Assembly (NCBI RefSeq): GCF_024323335.1
Contig: NC_066585.1
Span: 342,489,346 to 342,553,345, forward strand
DNA length: 64,000 nucleotides
Reading direction: 5' to 3'
DNA from: Lathyrus oleraceus
Taxonomy: Eukaryota; Streptophyta; Magnoliopsida; Fabales; Fabaceae
In this document: positions 44,270 through 55,658 of the stretch, piece by piece
Numbering within the stretch: position 1 is the stretch's first letter
Layout of the letters: each line of letters starts with the position of its first letter
Made by a program: the position numbers and the translations under genes
Notes under the pieces: model-generated
Databases searched by the model: none
Seen by the model: only the letters and a program-made list of their open reading frames with translations
Told to the model about the DNA's origin: nothing

Positions 44270-46258
44270 ATGGGTCAATTTCAAGCAGAGCTAGCAGAGA
44301 TGAGGACCAACATGACCCAATTCATGAGTATGATGCAAGGGGTAGTGAAAGGGAAAGAGGAACTCCGAGCCTTGGTCCAGAGACAAGAAACTGTGATTCC
44401 CCCTGTCGGTCAGAATCCGCCAGAAGGAGCCCATGTCAATGACACCGTTGCTGCTACCGGCCCTATCAACAACTATGCTAATGGTGACGAATTGCGTGGT
44501 AGTAGGATCGATGGACAACCCATCATTACAGAGGCTACTAATGCTCGAGCGGCACGTGCTCCAGTTCATCATCCTTCTCATTTGGTTGACAAGCAAGAAG
44601 ATATGTTCACTCTCAGTGATGATGATGAATTTGGAAAGGCGGAAGAGAGAGATAGAAAGGTTGACGCCCTTGCTGAAAAAATTCGTGCCATGGAGTGCCA
44701 GAATTCTTTGGGTTTTGATGTTTCTAATATGGGTTTAGTTGATGGTTTTAGGATCCCGTACAAGTTCAAAGCGCCATCTGTCGACAAGTACAATGGCACT
44801 TCTTGTCCCCGAACTCATGTGCAAGCTTACTACCGGAAGATATCCGCTTATACTGATGATGAAAAAATGTGGATGTACTTTTTCCAAGACAGCTTGTCTG
44901 GAGCATCTTTGGATTGGTACATGGACTTGAGAAAAGAATCTGTCAGAAGCTGGAGAGAGTTAGGTGAAGCCTTTCTGAGGCAGTACAAGCATAACATGGA
45001 CATGGCTCCGAGCAGAACCCAGTTGCAGAGTTTGTTTCAAAAGACCGGTGAGAGTTTCAAGGAATACGCTCAGAGGTGGCGTGAACTAGCTGCGAGGGTA
45101 CAACTTCCGATGTTGGAGAGGGAATTGACTGATATGTTAATTGGAACCCTGCAAGGTGTATTCATGGATCGTATGGGAAGTTGCCCATTTGGTAGTTTTT
45201 CGGATGTTGTGATTTGCGGAGAAAGAACTGAAAGTCTTATCAAAGCGGGAAAAATCCAAGTCCCTGGTTCTTCAAGTTCTTCAAGTGCTAAGAAACCATT
45301 TTCAGGGGCACCCAGAAGGAGAGAGGGTGAGACAAATGCTATACATAATCAGAGAAATGGAAACAGAGGACAACAATACCGTCAAGTTGCTGCTGTGTCT
45401 ATTCCAGCAACCCAACCTCAACAACCACAAAGAGGACAACCACAACAACAACAGCCACGCCAATTCCAACAAAGACAAAGAATGCCAGATCGTCACTTTG
45501 ATCCACTGCCAATGACTTATGCTGAATTACTCCCTGAACTGCTCAGGTTAAAGTTTGTTGAACTTCGCACTATGGCTCTATTAATAAGGATTCCCGCTGG
45601 TTATGATGCTAATGTCCGTTGCGATTTTCATTCTGGTGCGCCATGGCACCACATTGAGAATTGTCGGGCTTTTCACCATAAAGTTCAAGATTTGATTGAT
45701 GCCAAGACGATTAACTTTGCTCCTACTCCGAATGTGGTGAATAATCCTATGCCTCAGCATGGAGGGCCCAGAGTAAATAGTGTGGAAGATGGGGAAAATT
45801 TCAACTTGGTAGTCAATGTTAATGATGTTCAGACTTCGTTGTTTGTGGTGAAGGAACGTCTTCTTAGAGGAGGAGTATTCCCGGGGTGTGACAAGAATTA
45901 TTCAGATTGTGGTAATCATGAAAACGGCTGTGTGAAATTGAAAGAAGGTATCCAGGAATTGATGAATGAAGGTTGTTTACAGTTTGATCGGGTAGTGAAA
46001 GACCGTGAAGAGGTTTCGACTGTTACCATTTACTTCACACCGTCAGAAGGTCCTGTACGTGCTCCAAGAACTATTAGTGCGCCATTTACTTTCACTAGTG
46101 CTGGATTGATGAATCAAGGGGATGTCTTTGCAACAGACAATGAAGATGGTGACAGTGATTGTGATATGGATAATTGGGTGCGCCCGTGTGCTCTAGGGGA
46201 GAAGATCAACAACTGGACTGTTGAAGAAATAGTCCAAGTTACTCTTCAGACAGAGTAA
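44270..46258 (+). CDS. gag: gag of element E with the protease domain deleted in frame
   Basis: 662-codon open frame starting MGQFQAELAEMRTNM, against about 1010 codons for gag-pro in B. Capsid region VDKYNGTSCPRTHVQAYY and KEYAQRWRELAARVQLPM, then a Gln-rich linker. The knuckle CDFHSGAPWHHIENC keeps C-x2-H-x5-H-x4-C spacing but has Trp where A and B have Gly. The Cys cluster following has lost one Cys (GCDKNYSDC). After VSTVTIYFTPSEG the sequence passes within about 45 residues to the terminal DSDCDMDNWVRP block. The retropepsin (D-T-G, LLGRPWIH) and the G-patch-like stretch are absent. The frame is open on both sides, so this is a clean deletion rather than decay. Gag would assemble but not be processed by its own protease. 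Confidence 0.93.
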   Translation: MGQFQAELAEMRTNMTQFMSMMQGVVKGKEELRALVQRQETVIPPVGQNPPEGAHVNDTVAATGPINNYANGDELRGSRIDGQPIITEATNARAARAPVHHPSHLVDKQEDMFTLSDDDEFGKAEERDRKVDALAEKIRAMECQNSLGFDVSNMGLVDGFRIPYKFKAPSVDKYNGTSCPRTHVQAYYRKISAYTDDEKMWMYFFQDSLSGASLDWYMDLRKESVRSWRELGEAFLRQYKHNMDMAPSRTQLQSLFQKTGESFKEYAQRWRELAARVQLPMLERELTDMLIGTLQGVFMDRMGSCPFGSFSDVVICGERTESLIKAGKIQVPGSSSSSSAKKPFSGAPRRREGETNAIHNQRNGNRGQQYRQVAAVSIPATQPQQPQRGQPQQQQPRQFQQRQRMPDRHFDPLPMTYAELLPELLRLKFVELRTMALLIRIPAGYDANVRCDFHSGAPWHHIENCRAFHHKVQDLIDAKTINFAPTPNVVNNPMPQHGGPRVNSVEDGENFNLVVNVNDVQTSLFVVKERLLRGGVFPGCDKNYSDCGNHENGCVKLKEGIQELMNEGCLQFDRVVKDREEVSTVTIYFTPSEGPVRAPRTISAPFTFTSAGLMNQGDVFATDNEDGDSDCDMDNWVRPCALGEKINNWTVEEIVQVTLQTE

Positions 46259-46510
46259 TTTTCTTCTGTTTTTCATTTTGCATGAAAGCCCTACGCCCTG
46301 CCCAAGGCATAGTGGTTCATTGTAGGGTCCCATCATGTTTTGAATTTTCAATGATTATCATCAATGAAGGACATTTTGCAATCAAATTTGTGTTCACTGT
46401 CTTTCTGTTTTTATTACTTTCATTTTCAAAACAATAAAAAATGGCAATGTTTTTTTTGTGACTTCCTTGAACTCTTTTCTAAAATAAAGCATGAAACATC
46501 GTCCGTGCAT
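46259..46510 (+). other. Probable intron of element E with altered acceptor
   Basis: Gap between gag stop and pol. Aligning on TAAAGCATGA, A has TGCAG/AGCC and B a TGCAG acceptor; E reads TGCATAATT (46506-46514), so the AG seems lost. Confidence 0.5.
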
Positions 46511-49500
46511 AATTGATCTTGCGGATTCCATTGAAAACAGTGTTGTTATGGCTCAGTATGACTTCGATAATCCCATTTACCAAGCCGAAGAGGAGAGTGA
46601 AGAAGATTGTGAACTCCCCAAAGAATTGGCCAAACTATTAAAACAGGAGGAAAGGGTCATTCAACCTCATCAGGAAGAGTTGGAAGTCATTAACCTTGGT
46701 ACTGAGGACGCAAAGAAAGAGATCAAGATAAGGGCTGCTTTAGAGGAAAAGGTCAAGAGAGGGCTGATCGAAATGCTGCAAGAATATGTGGACATATTCG
46801 CATGGTCGTATCAAGATATGCCTGGTTTGGATACAGATATTATGGTGCACAGGCTACCTCTCAGAGAAGATTGTCCTTCGGTAAAGCAGAAGCTTCGCAG
46901 AACTAGTCCTGATATGGCTGTCAAGATCAAAGAGGAGGTTCAGAAACAGTTGGATGCAGGTTTTCTAGCAGTTACCAATTATCCCCCTTGGGTGGCCAAC
47001 ATTGTACCCGTGCCGAAGAAGGATGGTAAAGTCAGGATGTGTGTCGATTCACGAGATTTAAACAGAGCCAGTCCGAAAGATGACTTCCCATTACCTTACA
47101 TTGATGTATTGGTCGATAACACTGCTCAGTCCTCGGTTTTCTCTTTCATGGATGGATTTTCTGGCTATAATCAGATCAAGATGGCGCCAGAAGACATGGA
47201 GAAGGCGACATTGATTACACCTTGGGGCACGTTCTATTATAAGGTAATGCCATTTGGGTTGAAGAATGCCGGCGCTACCTGCCAAAGAGCTATGACGACT
47301 CTCTTTCATGACATGATGCACAAAGAAATTAAAGTGTACGTGGATGATATGATTGCGAAGTCTCAGACAGAAGATGAGCACTTGGTAAACTTGCAAAAGT
47401 TGTTTGAAAGATTGAGAAAGTTCAAACTGAGGCTGAATCCAAACAAGTGTACGTTTGGAGTGAGATCTGGAAAGCTATTAGGTTTCATTGTCAGTGAGAA
47501 AGGGATTGAGGTTGATCCAGCGAAAGTAAAAGCTATTCAAGAAATGCCTGAACCAAGAACGGAAAAGCAGGTTCGTGGTTTTTTAGGGAGGCTGAACTAC
47601 ATTGCGCGGTTCATATCTCACCTAAAAGCTACGTGCGAACCAATATTTAAATTGCTAAGAAAAGATCAAGCAATCAGGTGGAACAATGATTGTCAAAAAG
47701 CTTTTGATAAGATAAAAGAATATTTGCAGAAACCTCCAATTCTTATACCTATAGTTCCTGGGAGGCCTCTGATAATGTACCTTTCAGTAACAGAGAATTC
47801 GATGGGGTGTGTATTGGGACAGCATGACGAGTCTGGTCGAAAAGTGCATGCGATATACTACCTTAGCAAAAATTTTACCGATTGTGAAACAAGATATTCG
47901 CTGCTCGAGAAAACTTGTTGCGCTTTGGCATGGGCTGCTCGCCGACTAAGACAGTATATGTTGAACCATACTACCTTGTTGATTTCTAAGATGGACCCAG
48001 TAAAGTATATCTTTGAAAAGCCGGCTCTTACCGGAAGAGTGGCTCGTTGGCAGATGATTTTGACAGAATATGATATCCAGTACACGTCGTAAAAGGCCAT
48101 CAAGGGTAGTATTCTGTCTGATTACCTTGCCGAGCAACCAATTGATGACTATCAGCCGATGATGTTTGAATTCCCCGATGAAGATATCATGTACTTAAAG
48201 ATGAAAGATTGTGAAGAGCCTCTTGTCGAGGAAGGACCGGATCCCGATGACAAGTGGACACTGATGTTTGATGGGGCGGTAAATGTGAATGGAAATGGTG
48301 TTGGGGCAGTACTATTAATCCTAAAGGTGCACACATACCTTTTTCTGCCAGATTAACTTTTGAAGTAACCAACAACGAAGCTGAGTACGAGGCATGTATC
48401 ATGGGGATTGAGGAAGCCATCGATCTAAGGATCAAAACTATGGACATTTATGGAGATTCTACTCTAGTGATTAACCAAGTCGATGGAGACTGGAATACTC
48501 ATCAACCACAATTGATTCCTTATCGAGATTACACCAGAAGGATCCTGACTTTCTTCAAGACAGTAAAGTTGTATCATGTACCCCGAGATGAAAATCAAAT
48601 GGCTGATGCCTTAGCCATATTGTCTTCCATGATTAAAGTTCATTGGCAGAATTATGTGCCACACGTTGCTTTGAATCGACTCGAGAGGCCTGCGTATGTG
48701 TTTGTAGCCGAGTCTGTTATTGATGAGAAGCCGTGGTTTTATGATATTAAGAATTTCCTCAAAAGCCAAGAGTATCCTCAAGGAGCGTCAAAGAATGATA
48801 AGAAGACACTGAGAAGGCTAGCTAGAAGCTTTTACTTGAATAAGGATGATGTGTTGTACAAGAGGAACTTTGACATGGTTCTGCTCAGATGCGTGGTTAG
48901 ACACGAAGCAGACATGTTAATGAAGGAAGTACACGAGGGATCTTTCGGTACCCATTCTGGTGGTCATGCAATGGCCAATAAGTTGTTAAGAGCCGGTTAT
49001 TACTGGATAACCATGGAATTTGATTGTTTCAAATACGCTCGGAAGTGCCACAAATGTCAGATCTATGCAGATAAAGTGCATGTACCACCAAACCCTCTGA
49101 ATATTATGAATTCTCCTTGGCCATTTGCGATGTGGGGCATTGATATGATTGGAAAGATTGAACCTACTGCTTCTAATGGACATCGCTTCATCCTAGTCGC
49201 GATTGATTACTTTACCAAGTGGGTGGAAGCAACTTCCTATGCCAATGTTACCAGACAAGTGGTTGCTCGATTCATTAAGAAAGAAATTATCTGTCGTTAT
49301 GGGGTTCCTGAGAGAATCATCACTGATAATGGTTGGAATCTCAATAACAAGATGATGAAAGAGAATTGCAAAGACTTTAAGATCGAACACCACAATTCTT
49401 CTCCTTACAGACCAATGATGAATGGTGCTGTAGAGGCGGCAAACAAGAACATTAAGAAGATTGTGCAAAATATGGTTGTGACGTACAAGGATTGGCATGA

Positions 49501-49984
49501 GATGCTGCCTTTCGCTTTGCATGGGTATCGTACCTCAGTGCGTACGTCAACCGGGGCAACTCCGTTTTCACTTGTGTATGGCATGGAGGCAGTCTTGCCA
49601 GTAGAAGTTGAAATCCCTTCTTTGAGGGTGATGATGGATGTAAAACTTGACGAGGCTGAGTGGGTTCAAGCCAGGTTTGATGAGTTAAATTTAATTGAGG
49701 AAAAACGATTAGCAGCTGTGTGGCATGGACAACTATATCAGAGAAGGATGAAGAAGGCCTTTGATCAGAAAGTGCGTCCTCGAAGCTATTAGATAGGTGA
49801 TTTAGTTTTGAAGAGGATTCTTCCTCCCGGTACAGATAACAGGGGCAAGTGGACTCCGAATTATGAAGGTTCATATGTTGTTAAAAAGGTCTTTTCTGGT
49901 GGAGCCTTGATGCTTACAACTATGGATGGTGAAGATTTTCCGTCTCTTGTGAATTCAGATGTAGTCAAAAAATACTTCGCATAA
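46511..49984 (+). pseudogene. pol: pol of element E: RT, two RNase H domains, integrase; two stops, one frameshift
   Basis: Opens with YDFDNPIYQAEEESEED. RT has PVPKKDGKVRMCVDSRDLN, FSGYNQIKMA and YVDDMI (47337-47354). The first RNase H is degenerate (MYLSVTENSMG). A TAA at 48090-48092 interrupts after DIQYTS. The second RNase H begins MFDGAVNVNG, suffers a frameshift near 48320, and continues NNEAEYEACI, IYGDSTLVINQ. Integrase: GTHSGGHAMA and CHKCQ finger, GIDMIG, ITDNG, MNGAVEAANKN, i.e. the D,D-35-E core. A TAG at 49790-49792 precedes the C-terminal GKWTPNYEGSYVV; the last stop is 49982-49984. Catalytic residues are visible in RT and integrase, but no full product is possible now. Confidence 0.92.
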
Positions 49985-49988
49985 ACTG

Positions 49989-50200
49989 ACCCACTGGACA
50001 AAGAAAGAAAGTCCAGGAAAAAAAAGGGCATCCCGGCGAACCAAGAGAAAAAGAAAAGAAAAAGGTTCGGGAAAAATTTAGGGATAAATAATAAAAAAAT
50101 AATGTGTACACCTGGTAAGTCGAAAACCTGCAAAGGCGGCTTAGGCAAAAATGGGTATCCCGGTGGATTGAAAACCTGAAAAGGCGGTCCAGGCAAAAGA
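49989..50200 (+). other. Post-integrase tetra-hairpin block of element E
   Basis: Immediately after the integrase stop. Inverted repeats in order: CTGGAC/GTCCAG, CGAACC/GGTTCG, TAAGTCG/CGGCTTA (inner CC/GG), GGATTG/CGGTCC (inner CC/GG), with GGCAAAA runs after the last two. Same order as in A and B. Confidence 0.82.
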
Positions 50201-51349
50201 GGGATTAAAGCGAAGACTACAGTCTGAGTTATCTGTACTTCATCGCGTTTCAGTGTCTACCATCTTGAAGGATATGATCGGTCCAATCATTATTCTCAGA
50301 AAGCAAAGAATTTGGGGAGATTGAAGATCTATGAGTCATAACAAAATTGGAAAATAGTGGAATGCCGTGTTCACATTGCCAATAGGATAGTTTATTTTCT
50401 CTTTTGGCGCAATTACCTCTTCCTAGGAATTGCTTCCTGATGTATTTGCCTTTATAGGCCATTTTCAATCAATAAAAGTCGTTATTCAGTCGAATTGCTC
50501 TCTTGTTTTTTATTTCTACTGTTTTGTTTGCAAAAAACGTCCGAATTTTTGATGAACATTGCATCTAAAAACATGAAGGCTAGACAATGACGTGCCGAAA
50601 GATAAAACATCTGAAAATCATTTTGAATGTTGAGTACACTTGAGTATATTTTGTCCATACGATCCCCTGGGGCATGTATGTCCTGCCGTTTTGTAGGTTA
50701 CTATCTTTAATTGATGGCTGAAGCAGATGAGCCAAAGTTTGTTCGAAGTAAGACCCTGTTGTTTCAACACTATCCAGTCGTGTAAGAAGTTGGGTCGTCT
50801 AAGTCGATTTCAGAATTTGTTTCCCCAGCATGGTCGAGAGGTTGGTGTTTTCCCAACAAGTGACTCCCCAGTTGAGTTGGTTTCTCTACCGTTCCGAGAA
50901 TGTCAGACCAGTAAGTATCCTCAGCAGAATTGTTGTATGTTCCCACAGAGTTGGAAGATCGAATCAGAAATTGTATGCTCAATAAAGTGATCATTTGCTT
51001 TCCCAGCAGGAGTTTTTCTCCCTTTGCATCTTGCATGTAGTAATCATCATTTGCATTCGCATTCTCAAATTGCGTAGCATTTCCATTTAGTATGGAGCAT
51101 TACGCCATGGAAAACTCAAACATATGCATACATGTATTAAACCAGATTGGATCATATCTCCGAAAGAGACGGATCATTTTTCAACATCAGTGTAGCATAT
51201 TTGCAGTAGTTGCTCTTGGCAACATTCAGAATCGATAATCCCAGTGAGATTTATTTTCTCACCAGTCCGTGAAAGGAAAGCTTGATTCCCTTCCGAGTTA
51301 GTCACCAGTATGTGTCTGCCTTATTTTGACATTTGTAAATACCATTCTT
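50201..51349 (+). other. 3' UTR of element E with PBS-complementary motifs
   Basis: Non-coding. Around 50819-51010 the sense strand has TTCCCCAGCA, TCCTCAGCAGA, TTCCCACAGAGT and TTCCCAGCAGGAGT, all complementary to parts of the element's PBS (CTCTGCTGGGGA), as in the 3' UTRs of A and B. The remaining sequence shows nothing specific. Confidence 0.7.
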
Positions 51350-52255
51350 GCGATACCGGTAAGTGTCGTGTTGATCCCCGTAAATGTCTGTGCTCTTCTT
51401 TGATGTCGGCGAACATCATCTTTCGATGTCGATAAACGTCGAATTCCAATCGTTGGCCATCAGTAAATGGCATGTCTCTCATGGTGTCTACAAAAAATCA
51501 TTTTGTCAACACCCGTGTGTGTCCTTTCTTTTTTTGGTGTCGGTAAGCATCATTGTTCGATGTCGGTAAACATCAGTCGCTTGTTAACCATCGGTAAATG
51601 GTTTTGTCATTTAAACAACTGTGTGTTTTTGCTATCCGTAAATATCGAGTATTTCATTTTCGCCATCAGTAAATGGTTTCGTTTCATAAATGTTTTCTCT
51701 CCTTGGTGTCTGTAAACATCTTTGTTCGATGTCGGTACACATCGAATTCCTTCCCAGTCATCGGTAAATGTCTGGTCTTGTTGCACTTATAAACATCTTT
51801 GTTCGATGTCGGTACACATCGAATTCCTTCCCAGTCATCGGTATATGTCTGGTCTTGTTTCACTTATAAACATCATTGTTCGATGTCAGTAAACATCGAG
51901 TTCCTTCCCAGTCATCGGTAAATGTCTGGTCTTGTAGTGCTTTCTTTGATATCGGTAAATATCAAATTTGCTTTGAAGCCGCCATCGGTAAATGGCTGCG
52001 CTTTCCTTGATATCGGTAAATATCAAATTTGTTTTGTAGCCGCCATCGGTAAATGGCCTCACTTTCCTTGATATCGGTAAATATCAAATTTGTTTTGAAG
52101 CCGCCATCGGTAAATGGCCTCGCTTTCCTTGATATCGGTAAATATCAAATTTATTTTGAATCCGCCATCGGTAAATAGCCTCGCTTTCTTTGGTATCGGT
52201 AAATATCAAATTTGTTTTGAAGCCGCCATCGGTAAATGGCCCCGCTTTCCTTGAT
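51350..52255 (+). repeat. Mini-hairpin array in the 3' UTR of element E
   Basis: About 25 short stem-loops with loop CGGTAA (a few CAGTAA, CGGCGA, CGATAA). Stems: GATGT/ACATC, GATAT/ATATC, GCCAT/ATGGC, ACCAT/ATGGT, GGTGT/GCATC, most fully paired. Two periods: 77 bp at about 51722, 51799 and 51876, and 61-bp dimers (GATATC type plus GCCATC type) at 51948, 52009, 52070, 52131 and 52192. The array ends about 110 bp before the polypurine tract. Confidence 0.92.
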
Positions 52256-52363
52256 TAGTCACCCACAGAGTGCAAATTCTCCGGTTCTTTTGGTATTCAA
52301 TCCCTATTTACCTTGAAAGTCTGATTGCCGCTGCTTTCATCCGTTCAGGTTCATAGTTGATTG

Positions 52364-52375
52364 AATAGGGCCAGC
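52364..52375 (+). other. Polypurine tract of element E
   Basis: AATAGGGCCAGC directly before TGTAGCACC of the 3' LTR. Confidence 0.85.
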
Positions 52376-55214
52376 TGTAGCACCTCAAATTTGCCCTCCT
52401 CATTCATGCATTCATTTTAGGTCATTTAACATTTCATATTGCATTTCATCATGCCAATCGGAATTGGCTCCAAGAGTTTGTCTTCCAAGAAGCTTGTATT
52501 CATCTGGGTATCAAAGTCAAAGTAGGATTCCTCAACGATTGAGACACATTATTTGGTTTGAAGGTCTTATGGATGTTGTGTAGAGCTCTTGGGAGCTAGG
52601 GTTTCATTTTCAGAGGTTTTCTCTAAAGGATAAAGCTTAATAAGCTCAGTACAGTTCAAAATTCAACTGTGAAGTCAAAAGTCAACTGTTGGTCAACTGA
52701 GGGTCAAATGGCTAGGGAATGACTTGAGATACTTCTAACATGTTCAAATAGGGTCTATTCATCATTCAAAACATTCATCTTGAAGGGACAAAGGTCTGTT
52801 TCTGAGCTGTCATGCTCGCTAGGCGAGAAGAATGGTTCGCCTAGCGAGCCCCAAGATAAACCACCAGAGTCACCTGCGCCCAGAAGGAACTTCCTGAACT
52901 GTCATGCTCGCTAGGCGAGTAATCCTTCGCTAGGCAAAGCCCACGCTTCCTCCTTCGCTCCAGCGAACCTTGATGATGTTGCTACTGGAATTGCTCGCTA
53001 ACCTGCTCGCTGGATGCTCGCCTAGCGAGTAAATGCTAGCTATGTTTTTACCCAAGTCTGGGAGTGTTTGATGGAACCTTGCTGAATTGTGCATGCCATG
53101 CTGTTTTGAAAAAAACAAAATCCTGTCATGTTCGCTAGCTGCTCGCTAGGCGAAGATAGTAGCGAGCGTGGCAGAAACCCATTTAATTTTCAGAGGGCCA
53201 CTCATTTGGGCCCAAAAAACCATTTTAAATTATTTTAGTCTCACTCTCACTCTCACTCTGACTCACACACTTTTCACTTCCATCTCACACAAACCCTAAC
53301 GGTTGCATAGCAAACCCTAACCGTTACATTTCAAAATCGATCAACCTCTTCAATCAGGTTTGTTCTATCTCCATTCTTTTACGCTTTCAATGTAGTAAAT
53401 TCTGTAGAATGAATCATTAGGGTTGAATTTGGGAGATTGGGTTTTTAGGTTTGCATGTATGTTTAGAACGATTCTTAGCATGTTAAATTACTTTGTTTCT
53501 GAAATTTGGGAGATTGGGTATCATTAGACTTTTGGATTTCTGAAATTGGACTGTTATCAAGGAAGAACCCAGAACCCGTAGGCATTCGCTAGCACTTCGC
53601 TAAGCGAACCTGTAGCGAAGCTTCGCTAAGTCTTCGCTAAGCGAAGTAGTAGCGATCATGACAGTAGTTGATTTTTCTGTTTGCTCTCTAATCTGTTTTG
53701 TGTTTGTTATGACATGCTTTCTATTGCATCCGTGCACTGTTTACCTGACACTGTTGTTGCTATGATTCTTTTGTTTGGTGCAACTCTTGATTGCACCCCA
53801 TCTTGTTATTCTAACGTGTTTGTTGAGTTTTTTGTGAGGGCTCACATGACTCTTGAAGAGATAGCTTGCTTGGTATTCCACTTTATTTGTGGGATACCAT
53901 TTGGAGATTTATTCTGATTGCTTTGCTGACTTGTTTTCTTTGATGGTGCTAGCCTGAGAGATCTCTGGGTTTCTTGTTTCTTTAGTTGCCGTTACTTCGA
54001 ATCTTTATCCGTGTGGTAGCTCTCTTGATCCCTTTTACATCTTTTCAGCATTATACCGCTTTCTTAGCTGGAAGACCTCGATAGGAGGCAATGTTTTAGT
54101 GTGTTTACTTTTGTGCCCAAAGACCTCCAAGAGGAGGCACCAGTGCTAAAGACCTCCATGAAGAGTCAATTGACGGGACAAGGGATTAGTAGTCAATCCC
54201 CCGTTATTTAGTGTGTCGTTCTTTATGCTCCCACTACGTGTCGATGCTTCAGAACAAAAGCCCAAAATCTTTTGTCCGGTCAGCCAGTGGAGAGGGTTCC
54301 ATCTTCCTGAACCCCCACGCTTTGTCATGAGCTCACCCTGTCCAGGGTTAAGAGCTATGAGGTCTTATCCTCATTACCCTTTTGATCTGCTCACCCTGAC
54401 ATTCAATGTCAGTGGTTAAGAGCCCATTTGATTACCTTTCCATGGCTTGTTTGTCGAGGTTGATATGACCCCTCTTGACTAAAGCCCTACCCATGTATGT
54501 TTGAACCCCCCCTTATTGGTGTGTTTACTTTATGCTATATGTTTTTTGTGTGGTGTGATCGTCTCCTCATAGGACTGCTAGGCTTCGTACAGTCTCTCGT
54601 TTGCATGTCAATGAAGGTAGCACGGTTCCTTCGTCTAGGACTTCCTTTTTGCATGAGCATTCCTAAAACACAAACAAACTCTTTGATTTTCTTTTCTTAA
54701 GAACATGTTAACTCCTTCTACTACAGGTGAGTAAGTCTCCAAAGGTCGAGCATCCGGTAGATTGCGTAGTAACGATGTTCATCCAAAAAACACAAAACAA
54801 ACAAAAATAGGTTATCCGAGCTACGGTGCTCTGATTCTCAATCCTTCTTGAGATACGTATGCAGCAGGGTAGGGCCTGTGCGAGCAATAACTCTTTCTTT
54901 TCCCTACTTTGATTTTCTCTCTTCCGCACCGCCTACAGGACTTTTTATACACACACTTTAGACATAAATAGCAAGCGTGGATCCTGTGGAGTACCACAGA
55001 CGTGAAGGGGTGCGATAACCTTCCCTTCACGTAACCGGCCCCCTTACTCAGTTTTCTTTGGTTCGAGATTTTGTTTTATCCGTTCCCTCTTGGTTATGCA
55101 GTACTACCTTTCCCTCCTTTTGGGATAAAAGTACATAGCTGGCGACTCTACTCTTTTTTCCTCGCCACCTCTTTTCGCGTTTGTACTTGGATTCGGGAAA
55201 TCCGGGGAGCGACA
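52376..55214 (+). repeat. 3' LTR of element E
   Basis: 2839 bp, collinear with 38595-41433. It keeps the PBS-like TGGCGACTCT (55140-55149) unmutated where the 5' LTR has TGGTGACTCT. GCTAGGCGA clusters at 52810-53170 and 53585-53655. Confidence 0.95.
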
Positions 55215-55658
55215 CTAAGCTCCAACATGGTTCCTTAAACTCTGCTTCTTGCGGAAGGTTCATGTTATGAAATTCATGCCAATCTCAAAATGGACCACCT
55301 GCACACGTGCAACCTCTTTGGCAAAGCAAAACGCATCTAAACAAGTGTAAAGAGACTTGGTTTCATCATCAACTCATGTATTTCATGTTTCATTTCACAC
55401 AGATTGCGAAACATCAAAACTCAACCCTAATTCACATAAATTCTTCATAATTTTTACACGTACCTTGACCTCACTTCATTTCCTATAAATAGAGGAAGCT
55501 TTTGCTTTCATAAAAAAGTTTGGACAACCAAATAAACACTGAAACCATTTGAACCCGTTACCAAAAAACCCTATTAACCATTTCTTTTAGCTTCGTTTCT
55601 TCGCCGAGAATCACTCATCAGCACCTTCTGAATCTAATTGAAGATTTTCCGTGGCATG
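55215..55658 (+). repeat. Element H LTR, middle piece
   Basis: 444 bp of LTR between the insertions of E and G, ending in GCATG (55654-55658), the left duplication of G. Contains a TATA box at 55484-55492 and a leader-like stretch after it. The next bases of H resume at 60521. Confidence 0.7.
55484..55492 (+). promoter_or_regulatory. TATA box in LTR of element H
   Basis: TATAAATAGAGG, matching the box of solo LTR G at 57178. Confidence 0.65.

Larger units (their letters stand above)
38595..55214 (+). mobile_element. Element E: complete Ogre/Tat retrotransposon lacking protease
   Basis: 16.6-kb plus-strand element with equal-length LTRs (2839 bp each), PBS 41436-41454, polypurine tract 52364-52375 and perfect duplication CTAAG at both sides. 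Order: LTR, leader, ORF1, gag, probable intron, pol, 3' UTR, LTR. In the first roughly 475 aligned LTR bases I count about 15 substitutions, so it is fairly young. Gag lacks the protease; ORF1 has a frameshift; pol has two stops and a frameshift. Inserted in the LTR of element H. Confidence 0.94.

Noticed and set aside
48159..48356. Separate 65-codon gene in E
   Set aside because: It is the start of the second RNase H of pol, cut by the stop at 48090 and the frameshift near 48320.
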